Notes: a model not told the origin generated them from the sequence alone. A stretch of 44,685 nucleotides of DNA from Betaproteobacteria bacterium (GCA_016868105.1 VGIA01000007.1:1-44685), one strand, 5' to 3'. Positions 10,134-19,465 are shown, counted from the first letter of the stretch. Numbers and translations are program-made.

Positions 10134-10948
10134 CTGCCGTTACCTCCGGTGAACATGAGCGCGGTAAGCACGAAATCCAGGGCCAGGATGGCGAGCGAGG
10201 AGGTCACCACGGTGCGCGTGGTGGCCCCGGAGACGCCCTCGGCCGTGGGAGGGGCGTCGTAGCCCTCGAAGACCGCGATCCAGCTCACCGCGATCCCGAA
10301 CACGATGCTCTTGATGACCCCGTTCAGGATGTCCTCGCGCACGTCCACCGAGGCCTGCATCTGGGACCAGAACGCCCCCTGGTCGACCCCGATCAGGGGC
10401 ACCGCGACCAGGTAGCCGCCGAAGATGCCCATGGCCGAAAAGAGAGCCGCCAGCAGCGGCATCGAGATCACCCCGGCCCAGAACCGCGGCGCCACGACCC
10501 GCGCGATCGGGTCCACCGCCATCATCTCCATGGCCGCGATCTGCTCGGTGGCCTTCATCAGTCCGATCTCGGCGGTGATGGCCGAACCGGCGCGGCTGGC
10601 GAACAGCAGCCCCGCCACCACCGGCCCCAGTTCGCGCACCAGCGACAACGCAACCAGGATGCCGAGCGCCTCCGAGGAGCCGTAGCGCTGCAGCGTCTCG
10701 TAGCCCTGCAGGCCCAGCACCATGCCGACGAACAGGCCCGAGATCAGGATGATGATCAGCGACAGCACCCCGGCGAAGTAGATCTCGCGGATGGTGAGGC
10801 CGAAGCGGCGCAGCGCAACCCCCGAGTGCAGCACCAGGTAGGCGAGGAAGCGCGCCGCGAAGCCCAGCCGCCAGATCTTGGCGGTGAAGGTCCGGCCCAG
10901 GCGCTCCAGGCCCTGGCGCAGGTCCGCCACCGGGCCGCCCTCAGCCAC
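10130..10948 (-). CDS. mlaE: Mla ABC transporter permease
   Basis: MlaE is the inner-membrane permease of the phospholipid transporter. The sequence has five or six hydrophobic segments and the family block [35 protein letters not shown], then [30 protein letters not shown]. The track ORF begins inside mlaF and its first 57 codons are a shadow. I place the start at the GTG at 10948, which overlaps the mlaF stop and is preceded by GGAG. A second GTG at 10930, with GAGGG about 8 nt upstream, gives a family-typical 266 residues and is equally plausible. Confidence 0.93.
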   Translation of the reverse strand: MAEGGPVADLRQGLERLGRTFTAKIWRLGFAARFLAYLVLHSGVALRRFGLTIREIYFAGVLSLIIILISGLFVGMVLGLQGYETLQRYGSSEALGILVALSLVRELGPVVAGLLFASRAGSAITAEIGLMKATEQIAAMEMMAVDPIARVVAPRFWAGVISMPLLAALFSAMGIFGGYLVAVPLIGVDQGAFWSQMQASVDVREDILNGVIKSIVFGIAVSWIAVFEGYDAPPTAEGVSGATTRTVVTSSLAILALDFVLTALMFTGGNGR

Positions 10949-11786
10949 CGGCGCGCTCCAGCGCGAGGTCGGCGCCGTACCCCGGCGCCGGGTAGTGGAA
11001 CGGGATCGGGCCGTCGGGCTCGCCCTGGACGAACTGGTGCACGAACGGGTGCCCGGAGCGGCGCAGGTCCGCCGGCGTGCCGTGGGCGACGATGCGCCCC
11101 GCGGACACGAAGTACACATAGTCGACGATGTCGAAGCACTCGGCGAGGTCGTGGCTGACCACGATCGAGGTCTGGCCGAGGGAGTCGTTCAGGCGCCGGA
11201 TCAGGCGCGCAATCACCCCCAGCGCGATCGGGTCCAGGCCGGTGAAGGGCTCGTCGTAGAGCATCAGCTGCGGGTCGAGCGCGATCGCGCGCGCCAGGGC
11301 CACGCGCCGCGCCATGCCGCCCGAGAGCGCCGAGGGCATCAGGTCCGCCGCGCCGCGCAGGCCGACCGACTCGAGCTTGAGCATCGCCAGGTCCCGGATC
11401 AGTTCCTCCGGCAGGTTGGTGTGCTCGCGCATCTGGAAGGCGACGTTCTCGGCCGCGCTCATGTCCGTGAACAGGGCGCCGAACTGGAACAGCATGCCCA
11501 TCTTCCGCCGCAGCGCGAAGATGCGCGCCTCGTCCAGCTCGTTCAGATTCTCCCCCAGCACGCGCGCGCTGCCGGCGCTGGCCTTCAGCCAGCCGGCGAT
11601 GATCCGCAGCAGCGTGGTCTTGCCGCAGCCGGACTGCCCCATGATGCCGACCACGCTGCCGCGCTCGATCGTCAGGTTGATGCCGTGCAGGACCGGCCGC
11701 GCAGCGTCGTAGCCGAACGAAACCTGGTCAATCTCGACGATGCTGGAACGGGTCGCCACGGGAAGGCCGGAAACGCAAGGCTGCAT
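10941..11786 (-). CDS. mlaF: Mla ABC transporter ATPase
   Basis: MlaF powers phospholipid movement through MlaE/MlaD. ABC motifs are all present: Walker [11 protein letters not shown]-loop MLFQFGALF, signature [15 protein letters not shown], Walker [14 protein letters not shown] and the switch His in VVSHDLAE. The C-terminal tail LAGVxP-like region reads [16 protein letters not shown]. At 281 residues it is slightly long because the ATG at 11786 adds MQPCVSGLP; a GTG at 11759 ([15 protein letters not shown]) would match the family N-terminus better, and the putative -10 element overlaps the ATG. It is the first gene of the mla-ibaG-murA-his run. Confidence 0.94.
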   Translation of the reverse strand: MQPCVSGLPVATRSSIVEIDQVSFGYDAARPVLHGINLTIERGSVVGIMGQSGCGKTTLLRIIAGWLKASAGSARVLGENLNELDEARIFALRRKMGMLFQFGALFTDMSAAENVAFQMREHTNLPEELIRDLAMLKLESVGLRGAADLMPSALSGGMARRVALARAIALDPQLMLYDEPFTGLDPIALGVIARLIRRLNDSLGQTSIVVSHDLAECFDIVDYVYFVSAGRIVAHGTPADLRRSGHPFVHQFVQGEPDGPIPFHYPAPGYGADLALERAGG

Positions 11787-11828
11787 TCTACTCGACTGCT
11801 GCCGCCCCGGCGCCGACTGCTGCCGCCC
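11784..11828 (-). promoter_or_regulatory. Putative mlaF promoter with a 15-bp direct repeat
   Basis: In the 96-bp gap between kefB and mlaF the 15-mer CGACTGCTGCCGCCC (plus-strand reading) occurs twice, at 11793-11807 and 11814-11828. The spacing is 21 bp start to start, two helical turns. On the minus strand a TAGAAT hexamer follows the repeats and overlaps the annotated ATG. The arrangement is compatible with a repeat-type operator just upstream of a -10 element. No good -35 is visible, and GC-rich repeats can arise by slippage, so the regulatory reading is an inference. Confidence 0.3.
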
Positions 11829-11882
11829 TGCTCGCGCAGGGACTGGTAACGAGCGCCCGTCCGGAAGAAAAGGCAGACGGCA

Positions 11883-13859
11883 TTATCCCTGCAAGAGCAG
11901 GATCTCGGCGGCGGCAAGCAGGTCCGGCGCGCCCAGCAGCACCACCACGTCGCCTGGCTGCATCAGGCCCGCCTCCTGCGGCGAGAGGCGCTTGCGCTCG
12001 CCCGGGCGGCGCACCGCGCGCACCTGCACGCCGAGTTCCTCCAGCGCGGCGACATCCAGCGGCTGTCCGAGCGCGCGCGCGCTGCCGGCAAGAGTAACCG
12101 AGTGCAGGCGCGGCTGCGCCGCCTCCGCGCCCTCCGCCTCCTCGCTCGCGCCCCGGAACAGCCCGCGCAGCAGGCCGTACTGCTCGTCGCGCACCGCGCG
12201 CACGCGCCGCACCACGCGGCTGAGGGGCACGCCGACCCAGACCAGGGTGTGCGAAGCCAGCATCAATCCGGATTCCAGCGCCTCGGGCACGACCTCGGAG
12301 GCGCCGGCCACGGTCAGGCGCGCGATGTCCGAATCCTCCCGCGCGCGCGCGATCACCGGCACCGAGGGATTGAGGGACAGCACCTGCGCCACGGCGCGCA
12401 CCGCCTCGGCGGACTCGGCGAAGGTCACCACCACCGCCGCGGCGCGCAGCACGCCGGCGGCGATCAGCGCCTCGCGCCTGGAGCTGTCGGCGAACACCAC
12501 CGTGTCCCCGGCCAGCGCGGCCTCGCGCACCCGTTCCGGATCCAGGTCGAGCGCAACGTAGCGCACCCCCTCGGCCTCCAGCAGGCGGGCGATATGCTGG
12601 CCGTTGCGGCCGTAGCCCAGGATGATGACGTGGCGCTCGGTCTCCAGCGCCTGCACCGCGACGCGGTGCATTTCCAGCGACCGCAGCATCCACTCCGAGC
12701 CGGCGAAGCGCAGCACGATGCGGTTGCTGGCATTGATCAGGAACGGGGTCGCGATCATCGACAGCACCATCGCGGCGAGCAGCGGCTGGCCGAGCGCCTC
12801 ACCCACCACGCCCAGGGCGTCGGCCTGCACCAGCAGCACGAAACCGAACTCCCCGCCCTGCGCCAGCGCCAGCGCCGTGCGCAGCGAAGCCCCGGCCGGC
12901 AGCCCGAAGGCGCGCGCCAGCAGCCCGATCAGGGCGAACTTGAACCCGACCAGCAGGGCGAGCAGCGCCAGCACCTGCCAGGTGTTGTCCAGCACCAGCG
13001 GCAGGTCGAGCATCATGCCGATGGTGACGAAAAAAAGGCCCAGCAGCACGTCGCGGAACGGCTTGATCTCGTCTTCCACCCGGTAGCGGTACTCGGTCTC
13101 CGAGATCAGCATGCCGGCGAGGAACGCCCCCAGCGCGAGCGACAGCCCCGCCAGGCTGGTGAGGAAGGCCATGGCCAGGATCACCAGCAGCACATTGAGC
13201 GTGAACAATTCGGTCGACTTGCGCCGCGCCACCAGCCCGAACCAGGCGCGCATCAGCCGGGGCCCGGCGAACAGTATCACCGCGAGCACGAGCGCCGCCT
13301 TGGCGAGCCCGATCGCGATCGCGGCGCCGATGCTCCCCGCGGGCTGCGACAGCTCCGGCACCAGGATCAGCAGGGGCACCACCGCCAGGTCCTGGAACAG
13401 CAACACGCCGATGATGGCACGCCCGTGCGGCGTGTCCAGTTCCATGCGCTCGGCGAGCATCTTGCTCACCACCGCGGTCGAGGACATCGCCACCACGCCA
13501 CCGACCGCAAGCCCCGCCTGCCAGTAACCGCCGCCGGCGGCGAAGGCGAGCGCGACGCACGCGGCTATCGTCAGCGACACCTGCGCCAGGCCCAGGCCGA
13601 ACACCTCGCGCCGCATGACCCGGAGCTTCGACAGGCTGAACTCCAGCCCGATGGAGAACATCAGGAACACCACGCCGATCTCGGCCAGGTGCCGCGTCAG
13701 CGCGTCGCTGCTCACCGCGCCCAGCGCGCGCGGCCCGAGGGCGAGGCCGACGGCGAGGTAGCCGATGATCGGCGGCAGCAGGAGCAGGCGACAGGCGACC
13801 ACCGCCAGCACCGCCGCGCCGAGCAGGATCAGGATCGGTTGCAGCGAGGCGGGTTCCAA
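11883..13859 (-). CDS. KefB-type monovalent cation:proton antiporter (CPA2)
   Basis: An inner-membrane CPA2 antiporter or potassium-efflux protein of about 658 residues. The N-terminal two thirds hold about 12 membrane segments, starting ILILLGAAVLAVVACRLLLLPPIIGYLAVGLALGP and including FLMFSIGLEFSLSKL and FQDLAVVPLLILV. A TrkA-N (RCK) domain follows near residue 420 with VIILGYGRNGQHIARLLEAEGV, then a TrkA-C domain (RLHSVTLAGSARALGQPL). The 998-aa track ORF is a shadow of kdsD over its first 340 codons. The best start is a TTG at 13859, which gives the family length but has no clear ribosome-binding site. It diverges from kdsD. Whether glutathione-gated like KefB/KefC or a YbaL relative cannot be told. 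Confidence 0.88.
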   Translation of the reverse strand: MEPASLQPILILLGAAVLAVVACRLLLLPPIIGYLAVGLALGPRALGAVSSDALTRHLAEIGVVFLMFSIGLEFSLSKLRVMRREVFGLGLAQVSLTIAACVALAFAAGGGYWQAGLAVGGVVAMSSTAVVSKMLAERMELDTPHGRAIIGVLLFQDLAVVPLLILVPELSQPAGSIGAAIAIGLAKAALVLAVILFAGPRLMRAWFGLVARRKSTELFTLNVLLVILAMAFLTSLAGLSLALGAFLAGMLISETEYRYRVEDEIKPFRDVLLGLFFVTIGMMLDLPLVLDNTWQVLALLALLVGFKFALIGLLARAFGLPAGASLRTALALAQGGEFGFVLLVQADALGVVGEALGQPLLAAMVLSMIATPFLINASNRIVLRFAGSEWMLRSLEMHRVAVQALETERHVIILGYGRNGQHIARLLEAEGVRYVALDLDPERVREAALAGDTVVFADSSRREALIAAGVLRAAAVVVTFAESAEAVRAVAQVLSLNPSVPVIARAREDSDIARLTVAGASEVVPEALESGLMLASHTLVWVGVPLSRVVRRVRAVRDEQYGLLRGLFRGASEEAEGAEAAQPRLHSVTLAGSARALGQPLDVAALEELGVQVRAVRRPGERKRLSPQEAGLMQPGDVVVLLGAPDLLAAAEILLLQG

Positions 13860-13907
13860 TGGCGCGTCGGGCGGGCGAAATGGATGAGGAAAATGAAGGG
13901 CTTGGGC

Positions 13908-13913
13908 TATACT
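13908..13913 (+). promoter_or_regulatory. Putative -10 element of kdsD
   Basis: TATACT lies 9 nt before the kdsD ATG in the divergent kefB/kdsD gap. No ribosome-binding site stands between it and the ATG, so transcription from here would give a nearly leaderless kdsD mRNA. An in-frame upstream ATG at 13883 is the alternative start, but it would place the -10 inside the gene. No convincing -35 is visible. Confidence 0.45.
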
Positions 13914-13922
13914 TTGCGCTCC

Positions 13923-14906
13923 ATGATACCGAAAGAAGCCACCGCTTCCGCGCTGGAGCTTGCGCGCCGGGTCCTCGCCATCGAGGCCGACGCGGTGCGC
14001 GCCCTGGGCGCGCGCCTGGACGAGCGCTTTCTCGCCGCGGTGTCGCTGATCCTCGCCTGCCGCGGCCGCCTCATCGTCAGCGGCATCGGCAAGTCCGGCC
14101 ACATCGCGCGCAAGATCGCCTCGACGCTGTCGAGCACCGGCACCGCCGCCTACTTCGTGCACCCGGCCGAGGCGAGCCACGGCGACCTGGGCATGATCCA
14201 GCGCGAGGACGTCTTCATCGCCATCTCCTATTCGGGCGAGAGCGACGAACTGCTGCAGATCGTGCCGCTGGTCAAGCGCCAGGGCGCCAAGCTGGTGGTG
14301 ATGAGCGGCAAGCCGCAGTCCTCGCTCGCGCGCGAGGCAGACGTGTTCCTCGACGCCGCAGTCGAGCAGGAAGCCTGCCCGCTCAACCTCGCGCCCACCG
14401 CCAGCACCACCGCGGCGCTGGCACTGGGCGATGCGCTCGCGGTGGCGCTGCTCGACGCGCGCGGCTTCTCCGCCGACGACTTCGCGCGCTCGCACCCCGG
14501 CGGGGTGCTCGGCCGCAAGCTGCTGACCCACGTCGCCGATGTCATGCGCACCGGGGAGGCGGTGCCGAGCGTGCTGGCCGGCACCACGCTTGCGGAGGCC
14601 ATCCTCGAGATCACGCGCAAAGGCATGGGCATGACGGCGGTGGTCGACCTCGAGCGGCGCCTGGTCGGCCTGTTCACCGACGGCGACCTGCGCCGCGTGC
14701 TGGAGCGCGCGGCCGACCCGCGCGGCCTGCTCATCGACGAGGTGATGACGCGCGGGCCCCGCGCGGTGCGGCCCGAGGCGCTCGCGGTCGAGGCGGTCGA
14801 AATCATGGAGCAGCGCAAGAGCACCCAGATGCCGGTGGTGGACGCCGCCGGCCGCTTGGTGGGCGCGCTCAACATCCACGACCTGTTCGGGGCCAAGATC
14901 CTCTAG
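13923..14906 (+). CDS. kdsD: Arabinose-5-phosphate isomerase
   Basis: KdsD interconverts ribulose 5-phosphate and arabinose 5-phosphate, the first step of Kdo synthesis for lipopolysaccharide. The 327-residue protein has an N-terminal SIS domain (LIVSGIGKSGHIARKIASTLSSTGT, EASHGDLGMI, AISYSGESDELLQIVPL, and LAPTASTTAALALGDALA) and two C-terminal CBS domains from about residue 205 (DVMRTGEAVPSV and DEVMTRGPRAVRPEA). The ATG giving MIPKEATASALELARRVL fits the family N-terminus. The 934-aa track ORF is an antiporter shadow upstream of this point. It leads the kdsD-kdsC-lptCAB-rpoN operon. Confidence 0.96.
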   Translation: MIPKEATASALELARRVLAIEADAVRALGARLDERFLAAVSLILACRGRLIVSGIGKSGHIARKIASTLSSTGTAAYFVHPAEASHGDLGMIQREDVFIAISYSGESDELLQIVPLVKRQGAKLVVMSGKPQSSLAREADVFLDAAVEQEACPLNLAPTASTTAALALGDALAVALLDARGFSADDFARSHPGGVLGRKLLTHVADVMRTGEAVPSVLAGTTLAEAILEITRKGMGMTAVVDLERRLVGLFTDGDLRRVLERAADPRGLLIDEVMTRGPRAVRPEALAVEAVEIMEQRKSTQMPVVDAAGRLVGALNIHDLFGAKIL

Positions 14907-14911
14907 CGCCG

Positions 14912-15472
14912 ATGCCGGCTGCGGCTCCTGATGCGCCCGAGAGCGCCCAGCGCGACGCGCTGGAACGCGCGCGGCGCGTGCGCATCATGATCTTCGACGT
15001 CGACGGCGTCCTGACCGACGGCCGCCTCTGGTACGGCCCCTCCGGCGAGAGTCTGAAGGCGTTCAGCGTGCTCGACGGCCACGGCATCAAGATGCTGATG
15101 CGCTCCGGGGTCGAAGTCGCGCTGCTGAGCGGCCGCAGCTCGGCCGCGGTATCGGCGCGCGCCGCCGAACTGCGCATCCGCCACGCGCTGCAGGGCATCG
15201 AGGACAAGGTCGCGGCCTTCGGTGCGCTGCTCTCCGGCCTGGGGCTCGGCGCCGACAGCGCCGGCTTCATGGGCGACGAACTGGTCGACCTGCCGGTGCT
15301 GCGGCGCTGCGGGTTCGCCTGTGCGCCGGCGAGCGCGCGCGACCTGGTGCTGCGCCACGCGCACTATGTCGCCGCCGCGCCGGCCGGCGCCGGCGCGGCG
15401 CGCCAAGCGTGCGAGTTCGTGATGCAGGCGCAGGGTACGCTGGACGCGGTGCTGGCGAAGTACCTGGCGTGA
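14912..15472 (+). CDS. kdsC: Kdo-8-phosphate phosphatase
   Basis: KdsC removes phosphate from Kdo-8-phosphate to give Kdo. It is a tetrameric HAD phosphatase without a cap domain. The 186-residue protein shows HAD motif I in IMIFDVDGVLTDG, FSVLDGHGIKML, motif II in VALLSGRSS and motif III/IV in GFMGDELVDLPVLRRCG. In most homologues motif IV reads GDDxxD; here the second acid is Glu (GDELVD). The start lies 5 nt after the kdsD stop. The short N-terminal extension (PAAAPDAPESAQRDAL) is typical of betaproteobacterial forms. Confidence 0.95.
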   Translation: MPAAAPDAPESAQRDALERARRVRIMIFDVDGVLTDGRLWYGPSGESLKAFSVLDGHGIKMLMRSGVEVALLSGRSSAAVSARAAELRIRHALQGIEDKVAAFGALLSGLGLGADSAGFMGDELVDLPVLRRCGFACAPASARDLVLRHAHYVAAAPAGAGAARQACEFVMQAQGTLDAVLAKYLA

Positions 15473-15482
15473 GGCCCTCGGC

Positions 15483-16073
15483 GTGAAGCTGCCGGCCATG
15501 CGGCTGTTCCCGCTGCTGCTGGTGCTGGCGCTCGCGCTGCTGACGTTCTGGCTGGAGCAGATGGTGCGCGAGGACGCGGGCCCGCATCCGTCGCTGCGCC
15601 GCCACGACCCCGACTACATCGTGGAGCGGATGAGCCTGACGCGCTACGGCGCGGGCGGCGGCGTCGAATCCAAGCTGGAGGCGGCGAAGATGATACATTA
15701 CCCGGACGACGATTCAACCGAGTTGATCGCGCCGCGCATAGTGCAGACCAAGCCCAACGAGCCGCGCCTCACGGTCACCGCGGAGCGCGGCGTGCTGTCG
15801 CAGGACGGCGAGGAGGTGTTCCTCTACGGCGACGTGCGGCTGGTGCGGGAGGGCGCGGCCGACCGCCCCGAGACGCGGATGCACACCAGCTTCCTGCACC
15901 TGGTGCGCGCCCGCTCGCTGGCGCGCACCGACCGGGAAATCGAGATCTCCGAGCAGGACCGCGTGCTGTCCGGGCGCGGCATGGAGTACTACAACGACTC
16001 GAGGCAGCTGCACCTGCGCGAGCGGGTGCGCGGCCAGTTCGAACCGAGGAAAAAGGCCCAGACAGCAAAGTGA
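15483..16073 (+). CDS. lptC: LPS export system protein LptC
   Basis: LptC is the bitopic inner-membrane component that takes LPS from LptB2FG and passes it to LptA. The 196-residue product has one N-terminal membrane helix (about residues 7-22, FPLLLVLALALLTFWL) and a periplasmic OstA-like beta-jellyroll with DYIVERMSLTRYG, KMIHYPDDDSTEL, PRLTVTAERGVLSQDGEEVFLYGDVRLVRE and MHTSFLHLV. The start is a GTG with GAGG about 8 nt upstream; the ATG at 15498 is an alternative. It overlaps lptA by 4 nt (GTGA). Confidence 0.93.
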   Translation: MKLPAMRLFPLLLVLALALLTFWLEQMVREDAGPHPSLRRHDPDYIVERMSLTRYGAGGGVESKLEAAKMIHYPDDDSTELIAPRIVQTKPNEPRLTVTAERGVLSQDGEEVFLYGDVRLVREGAADRPETRMHTSFLHLVRARSLARTDREIEISEQDRVLSGRGMEYYNDSRQLHLRERVRGQFEPRKKAQTAK

Positions 16074-16671
16074 AGACACCCGCCCACGCCCTGCTCGCCA
16101 TGATGCTGCTCGCGGCGCCCAACGCCCTGGCGGAGAAGGCCGACAAGGAAAAGCCGACCTACATCGAAGCCAACCGCATGAGCGCCGACGACGCCAGGCG
16201 CATGAGCGTGTTCGAGGGCAGCGTGGTGCTCACCAAGGGCACGGCGCAGGTGCTCGCCGACCGCATCGTGGTGCGCCAGGACGCCGAGGGCTTCCAGTTC
16301 GCCACCGCCACCGGCAAGCCGGTGCGCTTCCGGCAGAAGGGCGACCCCAAGCCCGACCGCCCGGCGGTCTGGACCGAGGGCGAGGCGCTGCGCCTGGAGA
16401 TCGACGAGCGCAACGAGAAGATCGAGCTGTTCGAGCGCGCCCGCGTCAAGCGCGACCAGGACGAGGTGCGCGGCGAGTACATCTTCCTCGACCAGCGCAC
16501 CGATTACTTCTCGGCCAGTTCCGGCCGCGACACGGCCCGGGACGCCGCGACACCGGCAGCCGAATCCCGCGTGCGCGCGGTGATCCAGCCCAAATTCAAG
16601 CCCGAGGCGCCTGAGCCACCCTCGGCGGCGCCCGCCCCCGCCGCGCCGGCTGCGCCGCCCCCCGGGCCGCG

Positions 16672-16675
<4 letters not shown>
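16070..16675 (+). CDS. lptA: LPS transport periplasmic protein LptA
   Basis: LptA forms the periplasmic bridge of stacked beta-jellyrolls that carries LPS to LptD/LptE. The 201-residue precursor has a Sec signal ([16 protein letters not shown]). The mature part contains the OstA domain: [50 protein letters not shown], and [28 protein letters not shown] Pro/Ala-rich low-complexity tail (about 25 residues) ends the protein. The GTG start overlaps the lptC stop and the lptA stop overlaps the lptB ATG (ATGA). Confidence 0.94.
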
Positions 16676-17394
<719 letters not shown>

Positions 17395-17419
17395 CAGACC
17401 GCATGCCGACCGCATCGCG

Positions 17420-18856
17420 ATGAAACCCACGCTCCAGTTCCGGCTCTCGCAGCACCTGAGGCTGACCCCGCAGCTGCAGCAGTCCATCCGCCTGCTGCAG
17501 CTCTCGACGGTCGAGCTCAACCAGGAGATCGAGCGCCTGCTGATGCAGAACCCGATCCTCGAGCGCGAGGATGGCGAGGCCGATGCGCCGGCGGGCGAGC
17601 GCGCGCCCGCCCCGGAGCGGCCGCGCGGCGAGGAGCCCCGCGCCGCCGGATCCGAGCCCGGCGAGGCGCGCCCCGAGGCCGAGGAGATGGCGCAGTACTC
17701 GGCCGCGCCGTGGCGCGGCGCGGAAGACGGCGACGACGAGGGCGAGCGCGGCCAGGGGACGGCGCAGATGCCGACGCTGCGCGAGCACCTCAACAGCCAG
17801 TTGACGCTGGTCCATCTCGGGCTGCGTGACCGCGCGCTGGTGTCGATGCTGATCGACGCGCTGGACGACGACGGCTACCTCACGCAGCCGCTGGAGGAGA
17901 TCGCCGCCATGCTGCCCCCGGGGGCGGAAGCGGGCCTCGAGGAGCTCGCCATCGCGCTGCGGCACCTGCAGAACCTGGAGCCGGCCGGCGTCGGCGCGCG
18001 CTCGCCTTCGGAATGCCTGGCATTGCAGCTGCGCGCGCTGGCGCCGGGCGCGCACGGCGCGCGCTGCCACGCGGTGGCGCTGGTGGTCGCCGAGCAGCAC
18101 CTGGAGCTGCTCGCGGCGCGCGACTTCGCGCGGCTGAAGAGCGCCGCCGGCGCCAGCGACGAGGAACTGCGCGCGGCGCAGCAGCTGATCCGCCGCCTCA
18201 ACCCGCGCCCGGGGGCGTCGTTCTCGCGCATCGACTCGCCGTACGTGATCCCGGACGTGATCGTGCGCAAGACGCGCAATGCCTGGAAGGCGACGCTCAA
18301 CCAGCAGGCGGTGCCGCGCCTGCGCATCAACCGCTTCTATGCCGAACTGACCGCCGGGCAGAGGAGTGCCGGCGGTTCGCTCTCGACCCAGCTGCAGGAG
18401 GCGCGCTGGCTGATCAAGAACGTGCGCCAGCGCTTCGACACCATCCTGCGCGTGTCGCAGGCGATCGTCGACCGGCAGCGCAGCTTCCTCGAGCACGGCG
18501 AGGTGGCGATGCGGCCGCTGGTGCTGCGCGAGATCGCCGAGACGCTCGGCGTGCACGAAAGCACCATATCGCGCGTCACGACGCAGAAGTACATGGCGAC
18601 GCCGCGCGGCACCTTCGAGCTGAAGTACTTCTTCGGCAGCCATGTCGCCACCGACGGCGGCGGGGCGGCCTCCTCGACCGCGATCCGCGCCCTGATCAAG
18701 CGGCTGGTGGCCGCAGAGGACGGGCACGATCCGCTGTCGGACTCGGCGATCACGCGCATACTGGGCCAGCAGGGTATCGTGGTGGCGCGGCGCACGATTG
18801 CAAAGTACCGGGAATCCCTGCAGATTCCCCCTGTCAACCAGAGAAAGAGCCTGTGA
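17420..18856 (+). CDS. rpoN: RNA polymerase sigma-54 factor
   Basis: Sigma-54 directs RNA polymerase to GG-N10-GC promoters and needs an AAA+ activator. The 478-residue protein has region I (LQFRLSQHLRLTPQLQQSIRLLQLS, Gln/Leu-rich, activator contact), an acidic region II to about residue 120, a core-binding domain, the helix-turn-helix ETLGVHESTISRVTTQKYMATPRG and the RpoN box ARRTIAKYRESLQIP near the C-terminus. The chosen ATG at 17420 gives MKPTLQFRL; the longer track ORF is a shadow of lptB. Downstream, where hpf is normally found, only a remnant is seen. Confidence 0.97.
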   Translation: MKPTLQFRLSQHLRLTPQLQQSIRLLQLSTVELNQEIERLLMQNPILEREDGEADAPAGERAPAPERPRGEEPRAAGSEPGEARPEAEEMAQYSAAPWRGAEDGDDEGERGQGTAQMPTLREHLNSQLTLVHLGLRDRALVSMLIDALDDDGYLTQPLEEIAAMLPPGAEAGLEELAIALRHLQNLEPAGVGARSPSECLALQLRALAPGAHGARCHAVALVVAEQHLELLAARDFARLKSAAGASDEELRAAQQLIRRLNPRPGASFSRIDSPYVIPDVIVRKTRNAWKATLNQQAVPRLRINRFYAELTAGQRSAGGSLSTQLQEARWLIKNVRQRFDTILRVSQAIVDRQRSFLEHGEVAMRPLVLREIAETLGVHESTISRVTTQKYMATPRGTFELKYFFGSHVATDGGGAASSTAIRALIKRLVAAEDGHDPLSDSAITRILGQQGIVVARRTIAKYRESLQIPPVNQRKSL

Positions 18857-18872
18857 GAACCGGGGGCAACAG

Positions 18873-18983
18873 ATGAACCTGAACCTGAGCGGCCACCAGT
18901 TCGAGCCGGCGCCGCGCTATAATCCGCGCCCTCGCGCGCCATGGCGCGCCTTGCACAAGCCGCCCCGCCGGCCCCAACCATGA
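18873..18983 (+). pseudogene. Truncated hpf (ribosome hibernation factor) remnant
   Basis: A 36-codon ORF begins MNLNLSGHQFEPAPRYN, 16 nt after rpoN, with GGGGG about 6 nt before its ATG. The first 11-16 residues resemble the N-terminus of HPF/RaiA proteins (M-N-L-N-I-T/S-G-H-H then a T-P-A-I-R-like stretch). Established knowledge: hpf lies between rpoN and ptsN in most proteobacteria. After this the frame is Arg/Pro-rich and unlike HPF, so I infer a large internal or 3' deletion. The ORF ends in TGA overlapping the ptsN ATG (ATGA), which would allow translational coupling. A TATAAT hexamer at 18918-18923 lies inside it. Confidence 0.6.
18918..18923 (+). promoter_or_regulatory. TATAAT hexamer, possible ptsN promoter
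   Basis: A perfect -10 consensus in very GC-rich surroundings, 56 nt upstream of the ptsN ATG and inside the hpf remnant. No clear -35 sits 16-18 nt upstream (CCAGTT-like). If used, it would give ptsN-hprK-rapZ transcription independent of rpoN. Confidence 0.35.
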
Positions 18984-19465
18984 GCCTGGTCGCCAAACTC
19001 CTGCCGCCCTCGAACGTCGTCCTCGGCATGGCGGCGTCCAGCAAGAAGCGCCTGTTCGAGCAGCTGGGCTTTCTGTTCGAGAGCAACCATGGCATCGGCA
19101 AGGGCCATGTGTTCGACAGTCTGTTCGCCCGCGAGCGCCTGGGCTCCACCGGCCTGGGCCAGGGCCTGGCCATCCCGCACGGCCGCATCAAGGGCATCAA
19201 GGAGGCGCTGGGCGCCTTCGTGCGCCTGGAGCAGCCGGTGCCTTTCGACGCCCCCGACGGCAAGCCGGTGAGCCTGGTGTTCGCGATGCTGGTGCCGGAG
19301 CAGGCCACCGAGAAGCACCTCGAGATCCTGTCCGAACTGGCGCAGATGTTCAGCGACCGCGGGCTGCGTGAGGCGTTGGCGCAGGCGCCGGACGCCCAAG
19401 CCCTGCGCCAGCTCATCGCCGATTGGCAGCCGGATGCTCCAGGTCGACGTCGCGCAGCTGCATGA
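18980..19465 (+). CDS. ptsN: PTS IIA-like nitrogen regulatory protein
   Basis: PtsN (EIIA-Ntr) is the terminal phosphoacceptor of the nitrogen PTS and regulates potassium uptake and other targets rather than transporting sugar. I start it at the ATG at 18980 (MSLVAKLLPPSNVVLGMAASSKKRLFEQ), giving 161 residues; the track's earlier ATG adds MARLAQAAPPAPT. The phosphorylated His is in LGQGLAIPHGRIKG, near residue 72. FVRLEQPVPFDAPDGKPVSLVFAMLVPE and HLEILSELAQMFSDR complete the fold. Its 3' end overlaps hprK by 32 nt. ptsP and ptsO (EI-Ntr, NPr) are not in the window. Confidence 0.96.
   Translation: MSLVAKLLPPSNVVLGMAASSKKRLFEQLGFLFESNHGIGKGHVFDSLFARERLGSTGLGQGLAIPHGRIKGIKEALGAFVRLEQPVPFDAPDGKPVSLVFAMLVPEQATEKHLEILSELAQMFSDRGLREALAQAPDAQALRQLIADWQPDAPGRRRAAA

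Noticed and set aside
12102-13922. N-terminal part of the 934-aa plus ORF ending in kdsD
   Set aside because: Antisense shadow of the antiporter gene, Gln/Arg/His-rich; kdsD starts at 13923.
13860-14879. N-terminal 340 residues of the 998-aa minus ORF 11883..14879
   Set aside because: Antisense shadow of kdsD; the antiporter begins at about 13859.
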